Positions 25,598-35,537 of a stretch of DNA of 64,000 nt are shown piece after piece. This DNA is from an uncultured Clostridia bacterium (GTDB lineage Bacteria > Bacillota > Clostridia > Christensenellales > UBA1242). Position numbers and translations under genes: made by a program. The stretch spans positions 62,001 to 126,000 of the forward strand of contig CALVYQ010000001.1 in NCBI GenBank assembly GCA_944372335.1, read 5' to 3'. The stretch's first letter is position 1. Each line of letters opens with the position of its first letter. The notes below the pieces were generated by a model. That model was given only the letters and a program-made list of their open reading frames with translations. It ran no database searches and had not been told where the DNA came from.

Positions 25598-26557
25598 ATG
25601 TTTGGAAGAAGAGCAGATGGAAGAAGAGTTAAAAATCTTATGATTATTGAAAAGGCAGGACCTTATTTTATGCCAATGAGAATAGATGGCGTAAATTTAT
25701 ATACCCAACAAATATTATGTAAAAAAATGGACGAGTTTATTTTGAAAGAAAGACAAGAAAGCGGAGTGCATTTTAATTATACCGAAATTTTAATCGCAGC
25801 CGCTGTAAGAATGCTCTATGAAAGGCCAAAGGCAAATAGATTCATTGTTAATTGCCAAATTTATCAGAGAAATGAAATAACAGTTTCAATGGCAATCAAG
25901 CCGAAGCTTACAGATGATTGTGATGAAATAACGCTAAAATTCCATTTTACAGGAAGAGAAAATATCTATGATGTTAAAAAAATTGTTGACGATGAGATAA
26001 GGAAAAATACACAAGTAAACAGAGAAACTCATGGAACAACAAAAGTTGCTGGCGTGCTTGACAAAATGCCATATTGGATGTTTAAGGTTGCTATGAAACT
26101 TATAAGATTTTTTGACAGATATGGCTTACTACCAAAATCTCTTATCGATGTCAGCCCATTCCACACAAGTATGTTTATCACTGATTTAAAAAGTATAAAA
26201 TTGAATAAAGTTTATCATCACTTATATAATTTTGGAACTACCACAATTTTTGGTGCTCTTGGTAAGGTAAAATATGTGCCGGTAAGTGACAGGTCGGGAG
26301 AGATAAGAACAGAGAAAGTTATGGATTTGGGCTTAAGTCTTGACGAGCGTGTGGCTGACGGACTTTATTATGGCAACAGTGTCAGACTTCTTTTAAAATA
26401 CATTGAAAATCCGGAACTTTTAAAGGCAAGCCTAAGCGAAGTAGAGGTTATTGATAAGGCAAAAAAGCGTGAAGAGAGAAAGGCAAAACGTGAAGAAAAG
26501 AAGCGTTTAAAGCGTGAAGAAAAAGAAAAAATAATAAAAATGAATGAAATAGCTTAA
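25598..26557 (+). CDS. Lipoyl-less E2-like acyltransferase, altered active site
   Basis: 319 residues related to the catalytic domain of 2-oxoacid dehydrogenase E2/chloramphenicol acetyltransferase fold: NYTEILIAAAVRMLYERPKANRF and the end DERVADGLYYGNSVRLLLKYIENPELL. The catalytic HxxxDG His of that family is Glu here (ERVADG), and there is no lipoyl or E3-binding domain, so normal acyl transfer to CoA from lipoate is unlikely. Such stand-alone proteins occur in Clostridia with unknown role. Ends in a Lys/Glu/Arg-rich helix. Probably in one operon with rarA. Confidence 0.75.
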   Translation: MFGRRADGRRVKNLMIIEKAGPYFMPMRIDGVNLYTQQILCKKMDEFILKERQESGVHFNYTEILIAAAVRMLYERPKANRFIVNCQIYQRNEITVSMAIKPKLTDDCDEITLKFHFTGRENIYDVKKIVDDEIRKNTQVNRETHGTTKVAGVLDKMPYWMFKVAMKLIRFFDRYGLLPKSLIDVSPFHTSMFITDLKSIKLNKVYHHLYNFGTTTIFGALGKVKYVPVSDRSGEIRTEKVMDLGLSLDERVADGLYYGNSVRLLLKYIENPELLKASLSEVEVIDKAKKREERKAKREEKKRLKREEKEKIIKMNEIA

Positions 26558-26577
26558 AGCTTAAAAAAATAAAATTC

Positions 26578-26622
26578 ACAAAATATAGCGTATTATGCAT
26601 TGAATAATACGCTATATTTTGT
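26578..26622. terminator. Bidirectional terminator (family member C)
   Basis: Perfect 19-bp palindrome arms (26578-26596 with 26604-26622), loop GCATTGA, between convergent genes; A/T flanks serve both strands. Arms resemble those at 12361. Confidence 0.9.
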
Positions 26623-27065
26623 TATTCTTTATTTAAGAAAGGCATGAGACGGTCGATGTTTTTTCGTTCAAAAGTATATAACTTATCAAGTAGCTCATCA
26701 AGCTCTTTTGAAATATTTTTATGGTCATCCTTGTCCTTCATGCAGGTGATGATACCCATGAAAGTTCCAATTAACATAAGTTCTGCTATCTTGCGTGTAG
26801 AATCGTCCATCATGGTTGACATATTTACGCTTGCCCATAGCTTTGCCTTTTCAATAAAATTATTGTCTTTAAGGCCTTCGATTTTTTCTGCCTTTGCATA
26901 AGCTTCGCATTCTTTTGCTAGGCAAATATATTCATCTTGTTCTTTACTTAGTTCACTTGTGAGGTCGTCATTAGTAGATTTTGGTATTATATCCTCTATT
27001 GATTGAATTGCCGTTCTGATATTTTGATAGATTGCATTTAAATATTTTTCTTCTTTTTCTTTCAT
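26622..27065 (-). CDS. Unknown helical protein
   Basis: 147 residues, mostly charged helices (MKEKEEKYLNAIYQNIRTAIQSIEDI), no signal peptide; one moderately hydrophobic stretch (ELMLIGTFMGIITCM). GAGGTG SD before ATG at 27065. Not recognised. Its stop codon lies at the foot of the bidirectional terminator. Confidence 0.65.
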   Translation of the reverse strand: MKEKEEKYLNAIYQNIRTAIQSIEDIIPKSTNDDLTSELSKEQDEYICLAKECEAYAKAEKIEGLKDNNFIEKAKLWASVNMSTMMDDSTRKIAELMLIGTFMGIITCMKDKDDHKNISKELDELLDKLYTFERKNIDRLMPFLNKE

Positions 27066-27211
27066 TTTTCACCTCTTTTTTTAATTTTTTTTCAAAAATT
27101 AAAGCATTTTTTTATTAATTTTTGATTTCATATTGATATTGTTGCCATTTTTCGACAATATATGCATTTGAAATATGGTATTAAACTGATAATTTGCTTT
27201 ACACTATCAAC

Positions 27212-28603
27212 ATGAAAACTTCAACAAAAATTTTATTAATAATAAATATTGCACTGCTTATTGCCAATGTCTTTTTGATTAGATATTTAGTGTCAGGTAT
27301 AGTGCCTACAGAGAGTGGCTTTGTGTTTGAGTTCTCTGCTCTTTCTTGGGTTGCTCTTGTGGTGCTTATCGCTTTTTTAGTCACATTCATTGCACTTTAT
27401 ATAGTTTTTTTAAGAAATATGCGACTTTCTAATTTGTTGTTTTTCTCAACACTTCCTTTAACATTAATCTATGGTGTTTTTGTTGTTTATATCGCAAAGA
27501 TAGGAGATATGGACGATATTACCTCGGCATCAGTAAAGGCCACTTTAAATTTGAATTCTACGCAGGGTGTGGAAAATCTATGGATAGCACTTGCCACAGT
27601 CACATATCTTATTCTTCTATTTATATTAATTGCAATTGCCTGCCGACCGCTTAGAAATGTTGAGAGGGTGACACAAAAGTTAGGTGATGGCAGAGTTAAG
27701 ATGGAAGATTATAAAATCGGAGGGAGTAGGCAATTCCAAGAGATTGAACATAGTTTAAATAAAATAAATTATCTATATAAAGAAAAGGATAATAAACTTA
27801 AAATTGCCAATCTTGCCACTCAGAAATATTTACCAAGGCAACTGCTAAATTTTCTTGGCAAAAACGGTATTGAAGATGTTGAAACGGGCAAAAGTGTGAC
27901 AAGGGAGGGGACGATTCTTTATTGCGATTTAAAGCCAAACAAAACGCTTAGTCTCGAAGAAAATTTTAATTATATCAATTCCTATTTAAAAGTTGTTGCT
28001 CCGCTTATTAAAAGATTTGACGGATTTGTTGATAAATATCTCGGTGATGGACTAATTGCTGTTTTTTCAAAGGCTCAGAATGCTGTTGAATGTGCACATT
28101 CTATTTTGAAAGCAGTTGAAGATAGAAATAAAAATCAAAAGAAGTCTTTAAATATTGCTTCACGAATAAGTGTGCATACAGGAATATTGACAATCGCATT
28201 AAGTGCAGAAGAAAAAAAGCCGACAGTAGTTTCGCCAATAATCAATATGTTGTCAAAGATGGAGGAGATAAATGAGTTTATGGGCGGTAAACTTTTGTTT
28301 TCTAAGAAAACTTTGGACAGCTTTTCAAGTAAATACAATTTTGATTTTCGATATTTAGGTGACTTAGAATATGAAAAAAATATTATTTCTCTTTTTGAAA
28401 GTTTAGATTGTTATTCTAAACGGGCGAGGGAAAAGTTGAAAAAATTTAAAAATGAATTTGAAAATGGCGTGCGTTTTTATAACGAAAAGCGTTATCGAGA
28501 GGCAAAGGCTATGTTTGAAAAAGTGTTGCAAAAAATACCAAATGATAATGCCTCGTTTGTATATTTTAACAAATGCAATGAAAAACTAAACGAGGCTGTA
28601 TAA
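27212..28603 (+). CDS. Membrane protein with class III nucleotidyl cyclase-like domain
   Basis: 463 residues. Four membrane segments in the first about 150 residues, a short HAMP-like linker, then a cyclase homology domain: GTILYCDLK (metal Asp), DKYLGDGLIAVF (second metal Asp in the GDG hairpin), SVHTG, and INMLSKMEEI where active cyclases have VNxAxRLE. The Asn is kept, the transition-state Arg is Lys. The C-terminal NGVRFYNEKRYREAKAMFEKVLQKIPND is the TPR-like tail seen in many bacterial cyclases. Could make cAMP weakly or be a regulator. No SD; TACACT lies 6 nt before the ATG. Confidence 0.75.
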   Translation: MKTSTKILLIINIALLIANVFLIRYLVSGIVPTESGFVFEFSALSWVALVVLIAFLVTFIALYIVFLRNMRLSNLLFFSTLPLTLIYGVFVVYIAKIGDMDDITSASVKATLNLNSTQGVENLWIALATVTYLILLFILIAIACRPLRNVERVTQKLGDGRVKMEDYKIGGSRQFQEIEHSLNKINYLYKEKDNKLKIANLATQKYLPRQLLNFLGKNGIEDVETGKSVTREGTILYCDLKPNKTLSLEENFNYINSYLKVVAPLIKRFDGFVDKYLGDGLIAVFSKAQNAVECAHSILKAVEDRNKNQKKSLNIASRISVHTGILTIALSAEEKKPTVVSPIINMLSKMEEINEFMGGKLLFSKKTLDSFSSKYNFDFRYLGDLEYEKNIISLFESLDCYSKRAREKLKKFKNEFENGVRFYNEKRYREAKAMFEKVLQKIPNDNASFVYFNKCNEKLNEAV

Positions 28604-28615
28604 TATAATTTGGCA

Positions 28616-28652
28616 TAAAAAATCAAAAAAATCATATTTTTTTGATTTTTTT
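28616..28652 (+). terminator. Terminator
   Basis: Long A/T hairpin with AAATCAAAAAAAT/ATTTTTTTGATTT arms and T-run after the cyclase-like gene. Confidence 0.7.
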
Positions 28653-28730
28653 ATTGTTTTTTAGGTGTATTTTATTGTTTTTTATTATTTAAAGAAGTTT
28701 TTTGTTTAAGTCTATACTTTTTTTGTTTAC

Positions 28731-28759
28731 TTGACATTTTATCATATTTATTTTAAAAT
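28731..28759 (+). promoter_or_regulatory. Strong leaderless-type promoter
   Basis: TTGACA (28731-28736), exact 17-nt spacer, TAAAAT (28754-28759); ATG after 6 nt, no SD. Confidence 0.8.
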
Positions 28760-28765
28760 AGGATT

Positions 28766-30321
<1,556 letters not shown>

Positions 30322-30348
30322 GTTTTAAGAAAAAATTAGGTTAATAAG

Positions 30349-30377
30349 TTGAAATTTTGTTTGATTTATGTTATAAT
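30349..30377 (+). promoter_or_regulatory. tRNA-Ser promoter
   Basis: TTGAAA (30349-30354), 17-nt spacer, TATAAT (30372-30377). Confidence 0.75.
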
Positions 30378-30451
30378 CTAAACGCACTAGTTAAGTAAGT
30401 GTTTTAATATTTTGAACAAAACTTAATAACAAAATTTCTTAAACTTTAAAT

Positions 30452-30541
30452 GCAGAGATGTCCGAGTGGTTTAAGGTGCAGCCCTGGAAAGGCTGTGTGC
30501 GAGAAATCGCACCGAGGGTTCGAATCCCTCTTTCTGCGCCA
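30452..30541 (+). tRNA. tRNA-Ser(GGA)
   Basis: 90-nt class II tRNA: acceptor GCAGAGA with TTTCTGC (one G-U), anticodon GGA in loop CTGGAAA, long variable arm (TGTGCGAGAAATCGCA), T loop GGTTCGAATCC, and encoded CCA. Confidence 0.95.
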
Positions 30542-30561
30542 AATAAAAATAATTCTTATGG

Positions 30562-30651
30562 ATGAAGGCAAAGGATGTTGCAAAGGTAATTTTTGAGAAC
30601 ATCACCAACGACAACTTGTGCGTTTCCGAGATTGTGATTGAAAGAGTTTAG
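30562..30651 (+). pseudogene. Possible C-terminal gene remnant beside tRNA-Ser
   Basis: A 29-codon frame beginning MKAKDVAKVIFENI and ending CVSEIVIERV, without SD, directly after the tRNA. The base composition is less AT-rich than its neighbours and the frame reads like a real protein end. Gene fragments next to tRNA genes are often left by integrated elements. Could also be a genuine peptide or noise. Confidence 0.35.
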
Positions 30652-30694
30652 AATATCCACTAACTTAATTTAAATAGAAATTTGGGGTGCAAAA

Positions 30695-31165
30695 ATGATA
30701 AAACTTGATGGAAGAAATTTTAACATAGACTATTATATTGAAAACATTTATTGTTTAGATAATTTTTCCGCTTTTTGCATTGAGATTGATGGGGTGGAAT
30801 ATAAAACAGTTGAGCATGCATTTCAAACTATAAAATTTTTGGAAACCGCACCTGAAATTGCAGAAAAAATAAAAAAATCGAAATCTCCATTTGAGGCTCG
30901 TTCGTTGGCACATAAATATAAATCTTTGCGCAGAAAGGATTGGAGCAAGAAAAAATATGATGTTATGGAAATGCTTTTAACACAAAAGGTTTTGCAAAAT
31001 CCATATGTGAAAGAAAAACTTATTAACACATTTCCTTATACAATTATTGAAGATTGTGGAGAAGATGATGATAAAGATTGGGGTTGTGGTTTAGATGGAA
31101 CTGGAGAAAACAATCTCGGAAAAATATGGATGAAAATACGCGAAAACTTAAAAGAGTATAATTAA
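30695..31165 (+). CDS. NADAR-family protein (YbiA-like)
   Basis: 156 residues. YYIENIYCLDNFSAFCIEIDGVEYKTVEHAFQ (start of the NADAR fold), KFLETAPEIAEKIKKSKSPFEARSLA, RKDWSKKKYDVMEMLLTQK, and KDWGCGLDGTGENNLGKIWMKIRE. NADAR/YbiA enzymes cleave N-glycosidic bonds of riboflavin intermediates or ADP-ribosylated products. Weak SD (TTGGGGTG). Not obviously in an operon. Confidence 0.88.
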   Translation: MIKLDGRNFNIDYYIENIYCLDNFSAFCIEIDGVEYKTVEHAFQTIKFLETAPEIAEKIKKSKSPFEARSLAHKYKSLRRKDWSKKKYDVMEMLLTQKVLQNPYVKEKLINTFPYTIIEDCGEDDDKDWGCGLDGTGENNLGKIWMKIRENLKEYN

Positions 31166-31426
31166 AGAAGGCTACTATTTTAAATAATCTATAACTTTTC
31201 ACTTAATTATTATTTCTTTTCTCTTCACTTTTATCAATTTTTATCATAAATTTTCTGAATTTGCATAAAATTAGAAAATGTGGTGTTATAATTAAAAAGC
31301 TTATCACATTTTTAACGCTTATAGAATATTTAATAGGAAAAAGTGAAATTTAGTTGACTTTTGTTTCACTTTTATTTATAATACTTGAGTTGGTAAATTA
31401 TAGGCTAATCTTATTAGGAGGCAATT
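31166..31426. promoter_or_regulatory. greA upstream region with promoter and inverted repeats
   Basis: Promoter TTGACT (31354-31359), 17-nt spacer, TATAAT (31377-31382). An inverted repeat AAAAGTGAAA (31339-31348) / TTTCACTTTT (31364-31373) straddles the -35 box and might be an operator. Upstream, AAAATGTG (about 31276) with CACATTTTT (about 31303) forms a possible terminator for the preceding gene. Confidence 0.6.
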
Positions 31427-31897
31427 ATGGAAAAACATTATCTCACACCGGAAGGAAAGAAACAACTTGAAGAAAAGTTGGCTCATTATAAAACAGTTTT
31501 GCGTCCAAATGTTGTTAAGAGAATTGGTATCGCAAGAGAATTTGGTGATTTATCGGAAAATAGCGAATATGATGCAGCAAAAGATGAACAGGCTAAAATT
31601 GAAGCTGAAATCAGCGAGATGGAAAATATCCTTTTAAATGCTGAAGTGATAGATAAAAATAATATTGATTCAACTGTTGTCAACATCGGCACTAAGGTTA
31701 AACTCTATGACGAAGATTTTGACGAGGAGCTTGAATATCGCATATCTGGCTCGTCTGAAAGTGATCCGAAAAATGGAGTTATCAGCAATGTTTCACCTGT
31801 CGCAAAGGCGATTATAGGTCATAAGAAAGGCGAAAGCGTGGTTGTTCATACACCAGGTGGCGTTTCTCATTTTAAAATTGTTGATATAAAAATATAA
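31427..31897 (+). CDS. greA: Transcript cleavage factor GreA
   Basis: 156 residues. N-terminal coiled-coil hairpin with the acidic tip in EFGDLSENSEYDAAKDEQ, then the C-terminal FKBP-like domain (GTKVKLYDEDFDEELEYRISG, SPVAKAIIGHKKGESVVVHTP). It enters the RNA polymerase secondary channel and rescues backtracked complexes. SD TAGGAGG. Confidence 0.97.
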   Translation: MEKHYLTPEGKKQLEEKLAHYKTVLRPNVVKRIGIAREFGDLSENSEYDAAKDEQAKIEAEISEMENILLNAEVIDKNNIDSTVVNIGTKVKLYDEDFDEELEYRISGSSESDPKNGVISNVSPVAKAIIGHKKGESVVVHTPGGVSHFKIVDIKI

Positions 31898-31949
31898 TTT
31901 AGTTAAAAATTTATTGATTTTTTCCTTTTAATTTGTTAATATATATGAT

Positions 31950-32068
31950 ATAGCTAGGGCGATAAGATTTTTGTCACTAGTTTTATATTAAGACTGAGTG
32001 CCTTTTTCAAAATTAACTTTGTGAATATTAGTTGTGTAAGGCAGGGTATATAAGATTAAGGGAAAAAT
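31950..32068 (+). promoter_or_regulatory. Possible structured leader
   Basis: About 120 nt of unexplained sequence before the next gene. GTGCCTT-like and AAGGCA arms (about 31997-32003 with 32038-32043) enclose an AACT/AGTT stem, and CTAG repeats flank another short hairpin at 31953-31980. I do not match it to a known riboswitch class. Confidence 0.3.
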
Positions 32069-32992
32069 ATGACATTTATTAACTCTATTAAACTTTTTTG
32101 CTCTAATTGGGATAAAGTGCTTAAACTTTTCCTTTACTATCTTTTTGTGCTATGCGTTACATTGCTACTTCTACTTCCTGTTTTTATCACTTTTTCTGAA
32201 ATTTTTAAAAACAATTTACAAATTTTCGATGTTACAACAAATTATTTAACAGTGTTTCATTCCTCGTTTGGGGTATATTTGCATAATGTGTTTAGTGTGA
32301 TATTGAATATTGTTGAAGAAGCATTTAGTGCAAATCAAGGCTTAACCGTATATGCTTTTTTGGTGATGTTTTTGTTTTTGCCATTCCTTTTTAATATAGG
32401 TAAGTATGTTTTTTGCGAAATGCTCTATGGCTATATGGCTAACAAAAGCAAAGTATCATTTTTCAGTGCACTCTTTAAAACACTTAATAAATCAGTTTTG
32501 TATGCACTTGCAAAAACTTGTTACGACATAATCTTTATGACTATCATTACAACCTCGGTTTTTGCAATTGGACTTGTTGAAAGTGTCAATTTTCAAACTT
32601 ACTTTTTGCCATTATGCGTATTCTTAATATTGATTGTTCTTTTCACTCTCAACAAGATATCAACAACAGGTTGGGCACCTGCGATTATCATATTTGGCGT
32701 ATCTGTTGATAAAGGTTATAGAAGAGGTATCAAGGTAATTTCAAGGCGTTTCTTTAAAACACTTTTAGTTAATTTTTTGGCGTATCTAGTTTTCTTCCTA
32801 TTCACTTATATTGCCGGGGTTTATAGTCTGGTGATTACAATTCCTATCATCACTGCACTTCTATGTACCTTTGACATGATTACCTTTTTCACTTGTCAGG
32901 GTATGCGTTATTATATCAACAATAAGATTATCATGACACCAAAAAAATTGGAAGAGGTGGATAGTTTTAAAAAGGCTAAATATATCATTTAA
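32069..32992 (+). CDS. Unknown polytopic membrane protein
   Basis: 307 residues with about six membrane segments (about 20-40, 90-110, 150-170, 180-200, 235-255, 260-280). The layout, with repeated hydrophobic pairs and a conserved-looking GWAPAIIIFGVSVDKGYRRGIK, resembles the family of glycerophosphoryl-diester-phosphodiesterase-like or DUF624-type membrane proteins, but I cannot assign it. SD AAGGG. Follows greA in the same direction. Confidence 0.65.
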   Translation: MTFINSIKLFCSNWDKVLKLFLYYLFVLCVTLLLLLPVFITFSEIFKNNLQIFDVTTNYLTVFHSSFGVYLHNVFSVILNIVEEAFSANQGLTVYAFLVMFLFLPFLFNIGKYVFCEMLYGYMANKSKVSFFSALFKTLNKSVLYALAKTCYDIIFMTIITTSVFAIGLVESVNFQTYFLPLCVFLILIVLFTLNKISTTGWAPAIIIFGVSVDKGYRRGIKVISRRFFKTLLVNFLAYLVFFLFTYIAGVYSLVITIPIITALLCTFDMITFFTCQGMRYYINNKIIMTPKKLEEVDSFKKAKYII

Positions 32993-33126
32993 AATATAAA
33001 TGGTATGAGTCAACTTTAGATAAAATAGGGCTGACTTTCAAATCATTATTTAACCAAAAATAAATGATAACTTTTTCATTGAATGAAAAATTTTTTTACA
33101 TTGAAATCATAAAAAAAGGAGATAAT

Positions 33127-34782
33127 ATGAACAATAAACTTAAAATAACATTTTTGGGAGGGGTGGGCGAAATCGGTAAAAATATGACCGCTTTTGAATA
33201 TGGTAACGACATCATAGTTGTTGATGCGGGGCTTACCTTCCCAGGAGATGATATGCCGGGAATTGATGTAGTAGTTCCTGATATATCATATTTACTTGCA
33301 AATAAAGACAAAGTTAGAGCAATCATCTTGACTCACGGACACGAGGATCACATTGGCGGACTTCCTTTCGTTTTGGATCAGATTAAAGCACCAATCTATG
33401 GAAGTAGATTGACGCTTGCACTTGTAGAAAACAAAATGAAGGAATATCCTAAGGTGCAATATAAGGCAATTTCCGTTAAGCCTAAGAATGTGCTTAAAAT
33501 CGGGGCTTTTGCTATTGAATTTATCAAAGTTTCGCACTCAATTGCTGGCTCTATGGCTCTTTGCATTTCAACGCCGGCTGGGAATGTTATTCACACAGGC
33601 GACTTCAAAATCGACTTTGAACCAATAGATGGCGTGATGACTGATTTGCAACGCTTTGGCGAACTAGGCAAAAAAGGTGTCAATCTTCTACTTTGTGAAA
33701 GTACAAATGTTTGCAGAAAAGGCTATTCAATGAGCGAAAAGAGTGTCGGCAGAGCTTTGGAAGAAATCTTTGAAAAGCACCCAAACAACAGACTGATTGT
33801 TGCCACATTTGCTTCTAACATTCATAGACTACAACAGATTTTAAATCTTGCTGAAAAGTTTGGCAGAAAGGTAGCTTTTACCGGAAGAAGTATGGTGAAT
33901 ATCTCTGAGGTTGGCTTGAAACTTGGTGAAATTACCTTTGATAAAAAGAATTTGATTGATATTGATAAGATTGAGAAATATGCTGATAGTGAATTGCTTA
34001 TTCTGACAACAGGAAGTCAGGGCGAACCAATGAGTGCACTTACCAGAATGGCGGGTGACGACTTCAAGGGAGTGAAAATCGGTGCTAATGATTTGATAGT
34101 TTTGTCATCTTCGCCTATTCCGGGCAATGAGAAAGGCGTGTATAATGTCATCAATGCTCTCTATCAAAAGGGTGCTGATGTTATCTATGATGAGCTAAGC
34201 GAGGTGCACGCATCAGGTCACGCTTGTCAAGAGGAAATTAAAATTATACACTCTCTTTGCAAGCCTAAGTTTTTCATTCCAATTCATGGTGAATATAGAC
34301 ATTTGATGATGCATAAAAGACTAGCTATGGCACTTGGTATGGAGGAGAGAAACATCATTCTTCCAACCATTGGGCTTCAGGTTGAATTGACACCTAATAG
34401 CATCAAAAAATCCGGACTTGTCACAGCAGGGCAAAGACTTATCGATGGCTACGGCATAGGTGATATGGATAGCAATGTCCTTAGAGAAAGAAAACAACTT
34501 TCAGAAGACGGCTTTTGTGTTGTGGTTGTCAATATCAATAATGTTTCTGGGAATGTTACAGGCGACCCATTCATAATCACTCGTGGTGTTGTTTATCAAG
34601 ATGAGGCAGAGAGTTTCGTGCAAGATGCCAAAAATATGATAATTGCTTCATTAAAGGAGCAAGATTTGAGAGGGGCAGAACCATCTGTTATTAAAAATAC
34701 AATACGTAGAAATGTCTCCAACTTTATTTTCAAGCGAACAAAACGCCGTCCGATGGTACTTGCTATTGTCTTTTTGAATTGA
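33127..34782 (+). CDS. rnj: Ribonuclease J
   Basis: 551 residues, metallo-beta-lactamase/beta-CASP RNase. GGVGEIGKNMTAFEY at the start, metal motif LTHGHEDHIGG (about 72-82), HTGDFKID, beta-CASP ATFASNIHRLQQ and HASGHACQEEIK, and C-terminal RPMVLAIVFLN. RNase J has 5' exonuclease and endonuclease activity and is central to mRNA decay in Bacillota. ATG 33127 has AAAAGGAG; a longer start has none. Only one nucleotide separates it from the next gene. Confidence 0.96.
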   Translation: MNNKLKITFLGGVGEIGKNMTAFEYGNDIIVVDAGLTFPGDDMPGIDVVVPDISYLLANKDKVRAIILTHGHEDHIGGLPFVLDQIKAPIYGSRLTLALVENKMKEYPKVQYKAISVKPKNVLKIGAFAIEFIKVSHSIAGSMALCISTPAGNVIHTGDFKIDFEPIDGVMTDLQRFGELGKKGVNLLLCESTNVCRKGYSMSEKSVGRALEEIFEKHPNNRLIVATFASNIHRLQQILNLAEKFGRKVAFTGRSMVNISEVGLKLGEITFDKKNLIDIDKIEKYADSELLILTTGSQGEPMSALTRMAGDDFKGVKIGANDLIVLSSSPIPGNEKGVYNVINALYQKGADVIYDELSEVHASGHACQEEIKIIHSLCKPKFFIPIHGEYRHLMMHKRLAMALGMEERNIILPTIGLQVELTPNSIKKSGLVTAGQRLIDGYGIGDMDSNVLRERKQLSEDGFCVVVVNINNVSGNVTGDPFIITRGVVYQDEAESFVQDAKNMIIASLKEQDLRGAEPSVIKNTIRRNVSNFIFKRTKRRPMVLAIVFLN

Positions 34783-34783
34783 T

Positions 34784-35365
34784 ATGAATAAAAAAGAATT
34801 TATAGGTATAAATAAAGATGAGTATGTTCCCATCATGAAAGATGAGAGCATTACTTTATTAGTCAAACTTTGCATAGACAACAAGCCAAAGCGAATATTA
34901 GAGATTGGAACATATATTGGTTACTCTGCCTCTGTTATGCTTTCTGCCTGCGATGCTGAACTCGTTACGCTTGAAAAAAACGCCGAAAATGCCAAGCTTG
35001 CAAAAGAAAATTTATCGCAGTTTGGTGAAAGAGCATCTGTTGTTTATATAGATGCAGGTGACTACATTGCAAGACAAGATATTGGAAAGTTTGACCTAAT
35101 TTTCTTAGATGGGGCAAAAGGACAATACATAAACTACTTGCCTTACTTAAAAAATTTATTGAATGATAACGGCTTGCTAGTTGCCGACAATGTCTATTTT
35201 CATGGCCTTGTGAAACAGGAGGGAGTTATCAAACACAAACTTAGAACAATTGTTGTTAATTTAAGAAAATTTTTAGATGCGATAAAAAATGATGTAGAGT
35301 TTGATACCGTCATATATGATATAGGTGATGGGCTGAGCGTATCAAGAAAGAAGATTAAAAGCTAA
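34784..35365 (+). CDS. O-methyltransferase (TrmR/YrrM-like)
   Basis: 193 residues, SAM-dependent, COMT-like. RILEIGTYIGYSASVML is motif I, DLIFLDGAKGQYINYLPYLKNLLNDNGLLVADNVYFHGLV carries the metal-binding Asp and the Asn-Asp pair. In Bacillus the YrrM homologue (TrmR) methylates 5-hydroxyuridine in tRNA wobble positions; assignment to that function is by family only. Starts 1 nt after rnj without its own SD, so translation is coupled. Confidence 0.85.
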   Translation: MNKKEFIGINKDEYVPIMKDESITLLVKLCIDNKPKRILEIGTYIGYSASVMLSACDAELVTLEKNAENAKLAKENLSQFGERASVVYIDAGDYIARQDIGKFDLIFLDGAKGQYINYLPYLKNLLNDNGLLVADNVYFHGLVKQEGVIKHKLRTIVVNLRKFLDAIKNDVEFDTVIYDIGDGLSVSRKKIKS

Positions 35366-35479
35366 AATCTAAACTTTATTTTTGATTTTAATTAATAGAT
35401 AAAATGAAAAAAATATGTGTAAAAAGCTAAAAAAAGCTAAATTTATCATATTTTTTATAAAAAATAATCAAAAAACACT

Positions 35480-35507
35480 TGACATGGTGTTTTTTTTATT
35501 TTTATTA
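35480..35507 (+). promoter_or_regulatory. Promoter upstream of the DisA-N-like gene
   Basis: TTGACA at 35480-35485 with an A/T-rich region including TATAAA around 35506-35511; spacing is loose. An AAGGAT SD precedes the ATG. Confidence 0.45.
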
Positions 35508-35537
35508 TAAATATATATGATGTATTAAGGATAGAAT

